Origin: CAWUJK01 sp963922865
Lineage (GTDB): Bacteria; Patescibacteriota; Gracilibacteria; BD1-5; UBA6164
Direction of reading: 5' to 3'
Length of the DNA: 40,905 bases
NCBI GenBank assembly: GCA_963922865.1
Contig: CAWUJK010000007.1
Coordinates: 1 to 40,905 of the forward strand
Notes under the pieces: generated by a model
Told to the model about the DNA's origin: nothing
What the model saw: the letters and a program-made list of their open reading frames with translations, nothing else
The model's database searches: none
Position numbers and translations under genes: made by a program
Part shown: positions 10,724 through 21,766 of the stretch, in pieces
Position numbering within the stretch: position 1 is the first letter of the stretch
Layout of the letters: each line of letters begins with the position of its first letter

Positions 10724-11233
10724 CTAATCATTACATGGATTAGTAATCCTTTTTAAAAAGTAATCATAGGTTAAATCCGAACAAGATTCCTTTGATCAAA
10801 AACAAACCTTATGAGCTGGTAAATCATATTTAGGATATGCATAATAAAATATTCAATGTCTATCTTCCTCTCCATATTTATCTCTATATTTTTTTGAATA
10901 CAATTCAAATCAAAATATATATTTAGAATCTCAATTGTATTGACTAATATAATAACAATTTTTTATTGGTTTTATATTAAGATTATGTGTTTTATTAAAT
11001 GTTTCTAAACTCTCAAGATGTGCAGTCTTTTTTAATTTTCACAAAATATCTTTCACTTTCTCCAATTGCTCAAAATTATACTCATCTATCTTCCTTTTTT
11101 CTAACTCTTCTTTAGTAACATTTATTTCGTATTTATAATAATCATAAATTGATTTTCATATTAAAACTAATATTAATGTCAACATTAATCATACAAATAT
11201 CTTTAAATATTTTTTCTTGAATAGTTTTTTCAT
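10724..11233 (-). CDS. Small membrane-anchored protein, paralogue 3
   Basis: A 169-residue protein. A basic N-terminus (MKKLFKKKYLK) is followed by one TM helix (residues ~12-28), then a helical stretch containing LEKVKDILGKLKK. A conserved outer domain has IKPIKNCYYIS, an aromatic-rich middle (FGFELYS, WIFYYAYPKYD) and a C-terminal Cys pattern ending ITNPCND. It is about 60% similar by eye to the next gene upstream (11300-11827), and its C-terminal plan is shared with 11861-12616. The four cysteines suggest two disulfides outside the cell. It stops at TAG. Family not recognised. Confidence 0.8.
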
Positions 11234-11299
11234 TTTTTTATTTTAAAATATAAAAATTAATTCTTTATTGGTAGTTATTTAAGATCTTATCATAAATAT

Positions 11300-11827
11300 C
11301 TAATCATTACATGGGTTAGATATTTTTTTTGCAAATCTACTATAAGTAAAATCGGTACATGAGTCTTTTGATCAAAAACAAATTTTACTATAAGGTAAAT
11401 CATATTTAGGATATGCATAATAAAATATTCAATATTCATCTTCTTTTCAATATTTATTCTTATATTTATCTGAATGTAATTCAAATCAAAATATGTATTT
11501 AGAATTTCATTCATATTCATCAAAATAATTTGTACTTACCACATAATAGCAATTTTTAATTGGTTGTATATCTTGATTGAATTTCTTATTAAATTCTTTA
11601 AGACTACTAATATATCTACTTTTATCTAATCATTTCAAAATATTTTTCACTTTTTCCAACTGCTCAAAATTGTATTTATCTATTTCTCTTTTTTTTAATT
11701 CTTCTTCAGTAACATTTACTTCATATTTATAATATTCATAACAATATTTTCATATTAAAACTGATATTAATATCAATGTTAATCATACAAATATCTTTAA
11801 ATATTTTTTCTTGAATAGTTTTTTCAT
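11300..11827 (-). CDS. Small membrane-anchored protein, paralogue 2
   Basis: A 175-residue protein, nearly identical in its first 17 residues to its neighbour (MKKLFKKKYLKIFVGL), with one TM helix and the helix LEKVKNILKGLDK. The outer domain has IQPIKNCYYVV, FGFELHS, the same aromatic YYAYPKYDLP segment and a terminal ISNPCND. Stop is TAG at 11300-11302. It is a tandem duplicate of 10724-11233, and DNA similarity is visible across most of the gene. It is probably cotranscribed with its neighbours on the minus strand. Function unknown; a surface or secretion-linked role fits its position beside a large secreted protein. Confidence 0.8.
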
Positions 11828-11860
11828 TTCTCTTTATTTATTAAATATTAATTTTAAGAT

Positions 11861-12616
11861 TTATTTCTTATCATCTTCACAAGGGTTATTTATTAAATCC
11901 TCAATATACATTCTATTCCTGTCATAACATCCTCTTCACATTTCACATTTACCTATATATGGAGCGTCATATTTAGGATGTACATAATATTTTGTTTTAT
12001 ATATATAAATATATATGTAAGATTCTAGCTTAAATCAAAAATTATAAAGTACCCTATTCTCTGATCTATTATTTTTCAAATAATAACAGTTTTTTATCGG
12101 TTTTAAATCTGTACTATATATCTTGTTGAATTCTTTTATATTACGAAATTGCTTATCTCATCTTTGTAAATCTTTTAATACAATTTTTACTTTTTCTAAC
12201 TGTCTAAAATTATAAATATCAATATAAATACATACCAATTGATATAATAAAAAAATAAGTAAAAATATAATAAATATTATTTTAACATGATAAATTCTTA
12301 TCTTTTTTATCTCATCTCATAAAATATAATACAATATTCATAATATTGATGAATATAAAAATATATTACATAACCAAAAATCTAAGTATTTTATATACAA
12401 TCTATAAAATCAATCACAATGACGATTCTCTCAATCTAATCAAACTACTACACTATTCACAGAACAATTTGGTAATATAATATATTCCCTTATAATAATA
12501 AATATAAAATCAAACAAATATATAGAAGATATTATTAAACATAATACTAACAGTAACTTTCACAATATCTTTCATATCAAATATAAAAATTTTTTTAATC
12601 TCTCTTCTTTTCTCAT
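11861..12616 (-). CDS. Membrane protein with several TM helices, paralogue 1
   Basis: A 251-residue protein with about three hydrophobic segments in the first 135 residues (around 15-35, 80-100 and 115-135). The tail is then related to the two genes downstream: a helix FRQLEKVKIVLKDLQR, KPIKNCYYLK, YYVHPKYDAPY and the ending INNPCED before a short basic tail. It has the same Cys spacing as the smaller paralogues, which appear to be the tail domain on a single TM anchor. The ATG at 12614-12616 lies 24 nt after the stop of the 1338-aa gene, so an operon is likely. No known family. Confidence 0.75.
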
Positions 12617-12640
12617 TTTTTTTAGTTTAAAATATTTAAA

Positions 12641-15600
12641 TTAATCCTTTATCAATAGTTTTTTTATTTCCTCTATATATTCTTTGAATGTTTTATTCAT
12701 CTCTTCTTCCTCTAATTCCAAATAATCTCTATTTCTATACAATTTTCTATTTAATAATACTTTGTTTAGTAATAATATAAAATCTTTTTTATTGTTTTCT
12801 TTTATCTTTAATTTTCTTGTTATATATCTTATTACTTTTTCCAACCTTTTTGAACTGTCTTCATCATTGTTTATTTTTAATATCGCATAATATTTTCATT
12901 TTATCCTTATTTTTCTTATTCATATTTTTTCTTTTAAGTATTTATCTGTCTTTTCTTTAGATCTTTGTTTTCTTTCTTGCTCTTGTTTCTTTCTTAGTTT
13001 TTCTAGTCTTTCTCTTTTCTTTCGTTTAGAGCTTCATCATCATGTTGCTCTTGGTTCTTCTTGTTTTATTGTTTCTTTTCAAGAACTATTATCATCCAAG
13101 GGTTTATCTTCTTTTTTTATTATTGCTGGAAGTGTTTCTTGTTTATCAAAAATTCAATCATTGTTTGTATCTATTTCATGACTTATTGCTCATGTGCTAC
13201 TTTCTTTTACTCAATCCCAATTTATTTTGTATTGTTGTGGTTCTTTTGCTATTTGTGTATTTTCTATATATACTGTTCAGCTTCAATTACTATCAAAATT
13301 ATTCATTAGTAAGCTATAGTCTCATGTCTTCTCATCATCAAAATTTATTTCCAATTTATCTTTTGTTGTCTTAAACTCATCTATTTGTCAGCTATTAGTT
13401 TCTATGTTTGATAATTTTGTATAGTAATCTCATCAGGCTATCATTAAATCATAGCTTTCTTCTTTTTTTGAAAATATCTCTACTTTTAAATTATCTTTTT
13501 TCTCTGGAAGATATATATATTTAATTTTATTTTCTTCATTATATAGCGAATTTAGTTGATTTATTATTTCAGCTCAGGGGATTTCATTATATTGCTTTCA
13601 ATTTTTATATCATGTTTTATTACCATTTTCATCTATCAAAAGTATTTCAGATTTTCAGTCTAAAGCATACAAAGAATCAGTACCATTAAATCATATAGGA
13701 GATGTAGAACCAGAATAAATCTCGTTTATTGAAACAACTCATATATCTTCAAATTTATCCCGCTCATATCATGGAACAATAAAAGTATTATTTTCTATAT
13801 CTATTTTTATATGTCTTTCATATCAAATATATATGTTATTCTCATCCTCAATAAAAGGATAAGGATAATTGCTATCCCATATGTATATTTTATTTCATTC
13901 AACTCTATATGGAACTACAGCGTGTCAAAAAGAATCACATTTTTCTTCTCAAAAAATAGGTTTTACACAATTATCTTTTCAAGAAAAGCTGATTACATAA
14001 TTTTCTTGTGGGTTATTTTTTAATTTATTCAATATGTCAACTGGAGTTTCATTTTCATATGAATTTATTTTCTTTTTATAATAATTTTCTTCAAATTGAT
14101 ATAATTGATGTGACAATATAGCTTTTATATTCTTATCTAGTCATTTCCATTTTTGAGTGTCATTATCATCAACTTGTATCTTTATACTATTAAATATAGT
14201 TCAACTTCATATATTTTTACTAAAATTAGGAAAATTTTTCTTTAATAATTCTGGTTTGCTATATTGAGTTAATGCTGTTAATGATAATCAAAAACAATTT
14301 CAATTTTTAAAAATATTAGGATCGTTATCATTTAGTCACATTATATCAAAAGCATCAAAATATTCTTTTTCTCATCATTCAAAAGATGATAAAGGAAAAA
14401 CTGCATCCATTATTTCCCATTTTGTTCAATCAGTTTTATTAATACTAATACTTCAATCAACTCAATTATAAACATAATTGTAATTTCATGTCAAAAGGGT
14501 ATTGTCTGGTTTACCATTAACAAAACTATAACCATATGGATAAGGCTCAAAACCCTCAAACAATACAAAATCATCCTCTCAAAAATTATTATCTCAAAAA
14601 TCATACCAATTGCCAATAAATCAAGAACCACTCTCTGCCCTAACTCTCCAATAATAACTTCAAGTTCATGAATAGTCCAGTAAAACTTTTCAAACTCATG
14701 AATTTATATAATCAGTTTCCAGCTGATTTAATAAACTTCAAGACTTATATACCTCAAAAATCAATTTATAGTTAGTAGAAATATCTGTATTATTTAGTTT
14801 AGCAGATAGTATAATTCAACTACCAGATTGATTTTTTCATATCTTTTCTCAAACATCTATATCTTGAAACCTTAAATCCAACTCCTCTACCTCTGGCATC
14901 TCTAGGGTTTGTTTCAAATCTGTTAATAATTTAAAATCTTTTGAACAAAATTTAGAATCATAACTACATAAATTATAATCTTTTTTAGTTAATACAAATA
15001 CTCATGTTTTAGTTTTATTAGTTCTAATCTCTCATCAATCAATAGCACTCGCAGATTTATAGTGAGAAACATTACAACTATAATTTATTTCGTAAATATC
15101 TTGCATATTATTAATAGTATCTATATTACAAGCATCTACACTATATGTTTTATACGACGAAAGTTTAGTTCAGGCACTAGAGCCTCATTTATCAATAATA
15201 TTTTCAAAAAAACCTTGAGATGCTATATTACTACCAGTTCAACTAATCTCATCTTTTAAATTTAATTTAACATAAAAATATTTTGAAGTTCAAAAAGCAT
15301 AAGCTCATACATCTATTTTTAATAAATCTTTTTTAGACACTTTAAAATATGTTAGTTTATCATTATATTTATCTTCTGTTTGACTACTATAAGCTTTTGG
15401 ATTAAAATAATCATATGTTATTCTAATTATATCATTTTTCATACGCACATCTGACAATTTAGAATAAACATCACAATCTCATCAACTATAATAATATATC
15501 GAATAACCATTTGAATAAAAAACTGTATCATGAATATCAATTAATTTTTCATTGAAATACAATTCTGTGCGTCATACATTTTTTAGTCTAGAATGTCAAA

Positions 15601-16657
15601 TAGTAAAATGTTTTAATTTATATCAATTTGAAAACTCTGCTGTTTGGATTATTTTACATTTTTCTTCTGCATTATTTGAAATATTGGGTAAATACGCGTT
15701 TTCATATCACTCATAAACTGAAAAATCTACATCATTGTTATTATCTCAAAAAGCAACAACTTTACTAGTTATTCAATCATCATTTAAAGTTTTTGCTTCC
15801 CAATAATAATCTCAAGATTCTAAATTAGGAATTGATATTTCAGCTATTCAATTATTAAATTTTTTACTATGTAAAGTCTTAAATGGCTTTTGATTATTTT
15901 CATATTTATATATATCTACAACTAAACTCAATGAATTTTCAAGTTTATCAGATATATTTGCAGATATTATAACTCATGAACTTGATTTATGATTTCATAT
16001 TTTTTCTCATAGTTTCAATTCCCTTTTTTCTTGTCAAGAAAACTTAGTGTGTTGAGCTAGATTGAAAGGACTAATCAATCAAGTTCATATATTATAGTAA
16101 TTAGGAGATCATTTAACATGACCATATTTATTTTCTCAACTGTATAAATCAATATTTTTAGAGTAAGATAATCATTTCAAAAAATCATACTTATAATATA
16201 TTTTATAATGAGGTAGATAAAAATATATATTTCATTTTTCTATTATATATTGAAACCCTTTATCTGGATATTGATTATGATGATAAGTAACAAAAGTACT
16301 AAGTAAGCGTTTTAATTTTCATTCTCTATGATTATACTCATACAAAAGAGAAGCTTGTCCCTCTCTATTTATAAGAATAAGGTAATCTTCACTTGTATAT
16401 TGATAAACTTTTATTGAGTCTATTGAATTAAAATAAATAATTGAATTGTCATACCTTTTATAAAAAGCATCATCACTTGAGGCTATAATAGTGCTTCAAG
16501 TTCAATCATATATATTAATTTTTTTATCTACATTAGAAATTTTGATAGTAAAATTATGGGAATTAGTTTCTATATACCTACTATCTGCATTTACTGTATT
16601 TACCAATAAAAATATAAATATAATAAATACTATTTTGGATACTCCTTTTAAAAACAT
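12641..16657 (-). CDS. Large secreted protein with a papain-like cysteine-peptidase-type domain
   Basis: A 1338-residue protein with a Sec signal peptide (residues 1-25). The first 500 residues are beta-rich, Ser/Gly/Tyr-rich and unassigned. Around 600-690 there is an Ig/fibronectin-like stretch ending YYWRVRAESG. Residues ~770-960 carry a Cys-His-Asp set in the order and spacing of papain-like enzymes: Cys788 in GNCFGLSLTAL, His912 in FGHAVVPY and Asp928 in IYIWDSNYP, the last two separated by a beta hairpin. This is reminiscent of C39-like or transglutaminase-like folds. After residue 1150 come DTNNDGIFDKQ (calcium-loop-like), a Gly/Ser break, a highly charged coiled coil (KRKKRERLEKLRKK) and a helical tail. 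It heads a minus-strand cluster of related membrane proteins. Many glycines are TGA. A secreted protease or adhesin is inferred. Confidence 0.8.
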
Positions 16658-16685
16658 AGTTTTTTATAACACAATAAATAAAAAC

Positions 16686-16713
16686 ATTATATATTTTTTG
16701 TGAAATAAGTAAA
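16686..16713 (-). promoter_or_regulatory. Promoter of the large secreted protein gene
   Basis: On the minus strand TTTACT (16708-16713) and TATAAT (16686-16691) are 16 nt apart, about 30 nt upstream of the ATG. An inverted repeat AAATAAGTA/TACTTATTT (16703-16711 and 16728-16736) overlaps the -35 box and could be an operator. Confidence 0.5.
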
Positions 16714-16795
16714 ATTACAAAATCACATACTTATTTTTCATAAAAAATAATTTTGCTAATCTAAATAACTAAAAATTAAACCACCTCAAAACCTA

Positions 16796-16822
16796 TTGCA
16801 AAAAGATATTTTTTTATATAAT
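16796..16822 (+). promoter_or_regulatory. Possible elp3 promoter
   Basis: TTGCAA (16796-16801) and TATAAT (16817-16822) are separated by 15 nt, 24 nt before the ATG. Spacing is short, so this is tentative. Confidence 0.35.
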
Positions 16823-16845
16823 TATCTAAAATTAAAAAAATAATT

Positions 16846-18552
16846 ATGGCAAATATTACAAAAATAGAAAATAAGACCAAAATTCTTGATGAACTTTTAG
16901 AAATATGATTGAAAGAAACTAAAAAACAATGACAAAATTTTAGCAAACAAAAATTCCATAAACTAAAAAATGAAATTTATAGAAAATACAAAATAGCAAA
17001 ACCTTTTCAGTCAATAGAATTAATAGAAAGATATGAAGAATTAATAGCTGATTCTAGCTTGGAAGAAAATTTATTTTTCAAAAAAGTGTTGAGAAAAAGA
17101 TGAATAAGAAGTTTATCTTGAGTAACTGTAATATCTCTTTTAACAAAATTTTTTGGTTGTCCTGGAAAATGTGTATATTGTCCAACTTTTGAAGGTTTAC
17201 CAAAGTCTTATATTCCAGATGAACCTGCGGTACAAAGGGCTGTAATGAATAATTTTGATCCTATTTTACAAATTCATAATAGACTAAGAGCACTAGAAAT
17301 AACATGACATAAAATAGAAAAAAATGATATTAGAATCATAGGTTGAACATGGTCTGTTTATCCTATAGAATACCAAGAAATGTTTATAAAAGCTATTTAT
17401 GATGCTTTTAACACGTATGATGATATGAAAGTTTATCTTGAAAAAACAGATTTAACAAATGATAAATTTGCGACTTTCAAACTAAAAAAATGATACAATG
17501 CAAATTTATCTAAATCTTTGGAAGAAGCAAAAAAAATAAATGAAACATCAAGATTAAGAGTTATTTGAATAGCAATAGAAACTCGTCCTGACTGGGTAAA
17601 TCCACAAGAAATAAAAAGACTAAGAAAATATTGAGTTACAAGAGTTGAAATTGGTTATCAAACAACTATAGATGAAATAAACAAGCTAAATAAAAGATGA
17701 CACTGAAATAAAGAATCTATTAATGCTACTAGAATGCTCAAAGATGCTTGATTTAAGGTAGTTGCTCATATGATGCCAAATCTTTTAGGTTCAACACCTA
17801 AACTTGATAAAAAATCATTAAAAGAAGTTTTTGATAACCAGGGTTTTAGACCAGATGAGCTAAAAATATATCCTATGATGGTTACTGATAAGTCAGAGTT
17901 AACTCAAATGTGGAAAGATTGAAAATTTAAGGCTTATGATGATGAGACTTTAATAGAGCTTACCTCTGAGTTGCAAATGATGATTCCAGAATACATTAGA
18001 TTAAATAGAACCTACAGAGATATTCCTGCTTCACAAATACTTGAATGAAGTAAACTAGCAAATTTAAGACAGCTTGTTGAAAAAAGAGTAAAAGAAAAAA
18101 ATGGAAAACTAATTGATACAAGACATAGAGAAATAAGAGAATGAAAAAATGACCCTAAAAAAGCAGAAATTCATGAATTTATCTATAATGCAAGTGAATG
18201 AAGAGAATATTTTTTGACTTTTGAGGACCCAAAAGATAGAACTATATTTAGTTTACTAAGACTAAGACTTCCCTCTAAAAATAAAGAAATCATAAATGAA
18301 ATATGAGAGTTAAAATGAGCTGCAATAATCAGAGAGATACATACTTTCTGAGACCAATTAAATATTAATGAAAAATGAGATGGTTTTGGTCAACACATAG
18401 GGTTTTGAAAAAAATTAATAAAAAAAGCAGAACAAATAACAAAAAATAATTGATTTTGAAAAATAGCAGTAATAGCTTGAGTATGAGTCAGATGATATTA
18501 TGAAAAAAGATGATACAAATTAACTTGAGAATATATGTTAAAAACTATATAA
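16846..18552 (+). CDS. elp3: Elp3-like radical SAM tRNA-modifying acetyltransferase
   Basis: A 568-residue protein with the Elp3 two-domain plan. The radical SAM half has the cluster motif GCPGKCVYCP, IRIIGGTWS, RVIGIAIETRPDW, VTRVEIGYQT, AHMMPNLLGS, ELKIYPMM and NLRQ. The C-terminal GNAT half has EYFLTFEDP, AAIIREIHTFG, GQHIGFGKKLI (acetyl-CoA loop) and AGVGVRGYYEKRGY. Elp3 starts the cm5U modification of the tRNA wobble uridine. The Cys spacing is CX3CX2C, shorter than the long loop of eukaryotic Elp3, and the REI region (DTRHREI) lacks the cysteines seen in many homologues. No other Elongator subunit is present, as in other bacteria with a stand-alone Elp3. Stop is followed by an intrinsic terminator. 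Confidence 0.93.
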
Positions 18553-18559
18553 AAAATTA

Positions 18560-18589
18560 GGACTAAATAGCTTTAGTTTCTATTTTTTT
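18560..18589 (+). terminator. Intrinsic terminator after elp3
   Basis: Stem ACTAAA (18562-18567) / TTTAGT (18572-18577), extended by AG/CT pairs, is followed by a T-run (18583-18589). Confidence 0.65.
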
Positions 18590-18632
18590 AAACCAATAAA
18601 AATAAAAAGACGAAATGTCAATACAATATTTT

Positions 18633-18662
18633 TTGTAAAAAATGATAAATTTATGCTATAAT
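18633..18662 (+). promoter_or_regulatory. Promoter of the LysM gene pair
   Basis: TTGTAA (18633-18638), an 18-nt spacer and TATAAT (18657-18662). A TG at 18654-18655 makes an extended -10. The start codon lies 48 nt downstream. Confidence 0.6.
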
Positions 18663-18709
18663 TATTGTACAAAGATTAAAAAATTTATATTTAATAATTT
18701 TACAATATT

Positions 18710-21700
18710 ATGTTCATATTTATAAAAAACTACAAAAATCTACTTTTTTGCTTAATAAAAAATAACCTAGAAAGACTTGAAGCAAACGATTCTTTTGAAT
18801 GAGGTGAACTAGAAGATTTAAAATTACTTCAAAAAGCTTTGAAAGATTGAATACTTGATCCTGAGGAAGCAAAAAAAATTTCAGATGAAGTAGAGCAAAT
18901 TGAGTGAGATGCTAGAGAATGATTAAACAGTATAATTGAAAAAATAGTAGAAGAAGGATTTGCTTGTGAAGATGCTGACTCTTATAATTCATATAAAAAT
19001 TTAATAGAAAAAAATTGAAAAAAAATACCAAGTTGGGATGAACTTATAAAACAAGTAAGAGAAGAATGAGAAGACCCAAATGATGATTTCAACTGAGTTA
19101 TTGTAAATAAAGATAATATAAAAATAAGAGTGAATCAAAGTTGGTCAATGAAAGATACATTAGTTATTAAGTATGATGAAAATGCTCAAATAACAAATAA
19201 AGTATGGAAAAAAGAAGCTTGAGAAGATAATAAAACTGGTAACAAAGCAAAAGTAGAAAAAAACTTAATGGATGATAAAATAAATAAAAATGATGCTAAA
19301 AATAAAGCTAGAAAGGAAATAAATATTAAACCTCAAAGCTTGAATGAAGGTTCTAATATAGAGGAATTAATAAAAATAAATTATGAACATGCGAAAAATG
19401 AGCTTGAAAATTTAATAAACAATAATGCTACAGTTGAACTAGTAAACGAAGCAACTCAAAATCTAAAAAATACTAGAGAAGAATTAGACAGTGCTATAAA
19501 TGAAGCTAACAAAATTAGTGATGCTAAAAACAAGGCTAGAGCTGAGTTGGAAATAGAAGTACAAAGTTTAAACGAAGGTGCTAGTATTGATAATGGGATT
19601 CAAGAAAATTTTGATAATACTAAAAATAACTTAAATGCTTTAATAAGTATAGAGGGTATTACTTCAGCTCAACTTGATTCTGCTATACAAAATTTAGTTA
19701 AGGCTAGAAATGAATTAGACAGTGCTATAAATGAAGCTAACAAAATTAGTGATGCTAAAAATAAAGCTAGAGAGGAACTAGAAATAGAACCTACAGTCTT
19801 AAATCAAGGTGCTAGTATTGATAGTAGTATTCAAAAAAGTTTTGATAATGCTAAAACTGAACTAGAAAACGCATTAAATAATCAAAATCCTAAAGTTGAA
19901 CAAATAATAAATGCTACTCAAAATCTAAAAAATAATAGAGAAAGATTAGAAAGTGCCATAAATGAAGTTAATGAAATTAGTGATGCTAAAAATAAAGCTA
20001 GAGAGGAATTGGACATAGAAGAACCAATTTTAATAGATGGTACTGAAGGTGTAGACATGGAATTAAAAGCAAATTTTGATAATGCTAAAATAGAGCTAGA
20101 AAATTTAATAAACAATAACTCTAAAGCTGAACAAATAATAAACGCTACTCAAAATCTAAAAAATAATAGAGAAAGATTAGAAAGTGCTATAAATGAAGCT
20201 AATGAAATTAGTGATGCTAAAAATAAAGCTAGAGAGGAATTGGACATAGAAGAACCAATTTTAATAGATGGTGCTGAGGGTGTAGATATGGAATTTAAAA
20301 TAAATTTTGATAATGCTAAAACTGAGCTAGAAAACGAATTAAATAATCAAAATCCTACAGTTGAAAAAATAAAGGATGCTACTCAAAAGCTCGTTGATGC
20401 TAGAAATGAATTAGATCTAAAAATATCTGCAAACAATATCATAAAAAGAGCTGAAAATCAACTACAAATAAAACCAGATAGTCTAAAACCATGAGCTGAT
20501 AATAGCGAAGTAAAAGTATATACTAAATGATTTAATAACGCACAACAAACACTTAAAGAATATTTAGAAGGATCTGAAAGAGAACCGGTATTTATAGACG
20601 CTAAGAAGAATAGTTTAGCACGAGCTCTTAAAAGATTAAATGAAAAAATAGCAGAAGCAAACGAAAATATCCCAAAAGAAATAATTCACACAGTATGAAA
20701 AGGAGAAACATTATGGAAAATAGTAAAAAAACACTACTGATTAGAAAACAAAACAGAAATAGCAAAAATGGTAAACTTTGTTGTGGATAGTCAAATTGAC
20801 TCAAAAATGGCAAAAAGACTTTGAAAAGATGAAGATCCAAAAAATTTTAGAGATGGTATAAAATGAGATAAAATATGGGTATGAGATAAAATAAAACTAC
20901 TTCCAAAACCACAAGAGTTAGAAAAAATAAAAAAATCTACTACCTGACCTAGAGAAATAGAAAAAATCAAAGTAGTAAAAGCACCCAAACCAAGAAATGA
21001 AAAACCAAAAATTAAAACAAAAAATATAAACAATAGAGATATAGATAAAAATATTTCAAAACTAAATAGTATTGATATAGATAATAATACACTAGAAAAA
21101 GTAAAAAAATTAAATCCTGATTCTAGCTGGACAACAATTAAAGTATGAGAATATAAAGATAAATCTTGAGAAATAAAAGATATACTAGTAAAATGAGGAA
21201 ATAAAAATAGAAATACCCTTGAACTAGATGGTTCATCTAATTATTGGGATTTAGACATAAGTATTTGAGAAGTAAAAGATAAAAAATATTTAGAAAAAAA
21301 ATTAAAAGAATTACTTAAAGAGTATAATTGCTTAGATAAAAGAACAGAAGATGATAATAAAATAATAGACACAAAAAATAATGCACTGCCATGGAATAAC
21401 AACTGACCTACAAATCAAACTGAACAAACTGAAACATCAAATATTAAAGAAAAATTAGGCGCGAAAATAGACAAAAAAATATTTGCTAAAATAAAGAAAA
21501 TAAGCCCTGAATCTGGCTGGACAGAAATTAAAGTTTGAAAATATAAAAACAATGATTGAAAGATAAAAAATATATTGATTACTTGAGGTAACACACAATC
21601 TCTTCGTATAGAACTAGATGATTCTTCTAAATTTTGGGATGAAAGAAAACTACTATGAAGTTTCAAAAATGCAAAAGATATTGAAAATAAAATAGTAAAA

Positions 21701-21736
21701 TTTGTGAATGAAAATACTAAAAATAAATACAATTAA
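18710..21736 (+). CDS. Repeat protein with tandem helical repeats and a LysM-like domain
   Basis: A 1008-residue protein. Residues 1-190 form an acidic, mostly helical N-domain shared with the next gene. Five tandem repeats of 76-77 residues follow (about 195-580), each starting SDAKNKAREEL or similar and containing FDNAKTELENxL and QNLxxxRxxLxSAI. A sixth, degenerate copy follows. These resemble FIVAR/GA-type three-helix modules of surface proteins. Then comes a LysM-like domain (HTVGKGETLWKIVKKHY ... GDKIWVGDKIKLLP) with an insert between its halves. The tail holds two copies of a beta-type module (SSWTTIKVGEYK and SGWTEIKVGKYK). No clear signal peptide is seen. Binding to cell wall or chitin-like glycan is inferred from LysM. 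Confidence 0.8.
19292..20443 (+). repeat. Five tandem 231-bp coding repeats
   Basis: Repeat units begin at 19292, 19520, 19751, 19982 and 20213, so the period is 228 then 231 bp. Units 4 and 5 are nearly identical in DNA, indicating recent duplication. A degenerate unit continues from 20444. The period keeps the frame (77 codons). Confidence 0.85.
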
Positions 21737-21766
21737 AAGGAATAAATATAATATTATACAAAAAAT

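Noticed and set aside
13042..13374. Plus-strand open frames of 82 and 110 residues inside the large secreted-protein region
   Set aside because: They lie opposite the well-supported minus-strand gene and consist of Leu/Phe/Tyr runs that come from its A/T-rich, Lys/Asn-rich codons.
19292..20443. CRISPR-like or satellite repeat
   Set aside because: The repeats are 231 bp, adjacent without unique spacers, and keep one coding frame.
20628..21732. Several hydrophobic minus-strand open frames
   Set aside because: They oppose the LysM repeat protein; their Phe/Leu/Ser composition mirrors its Lys/Glu-rich coding strand.
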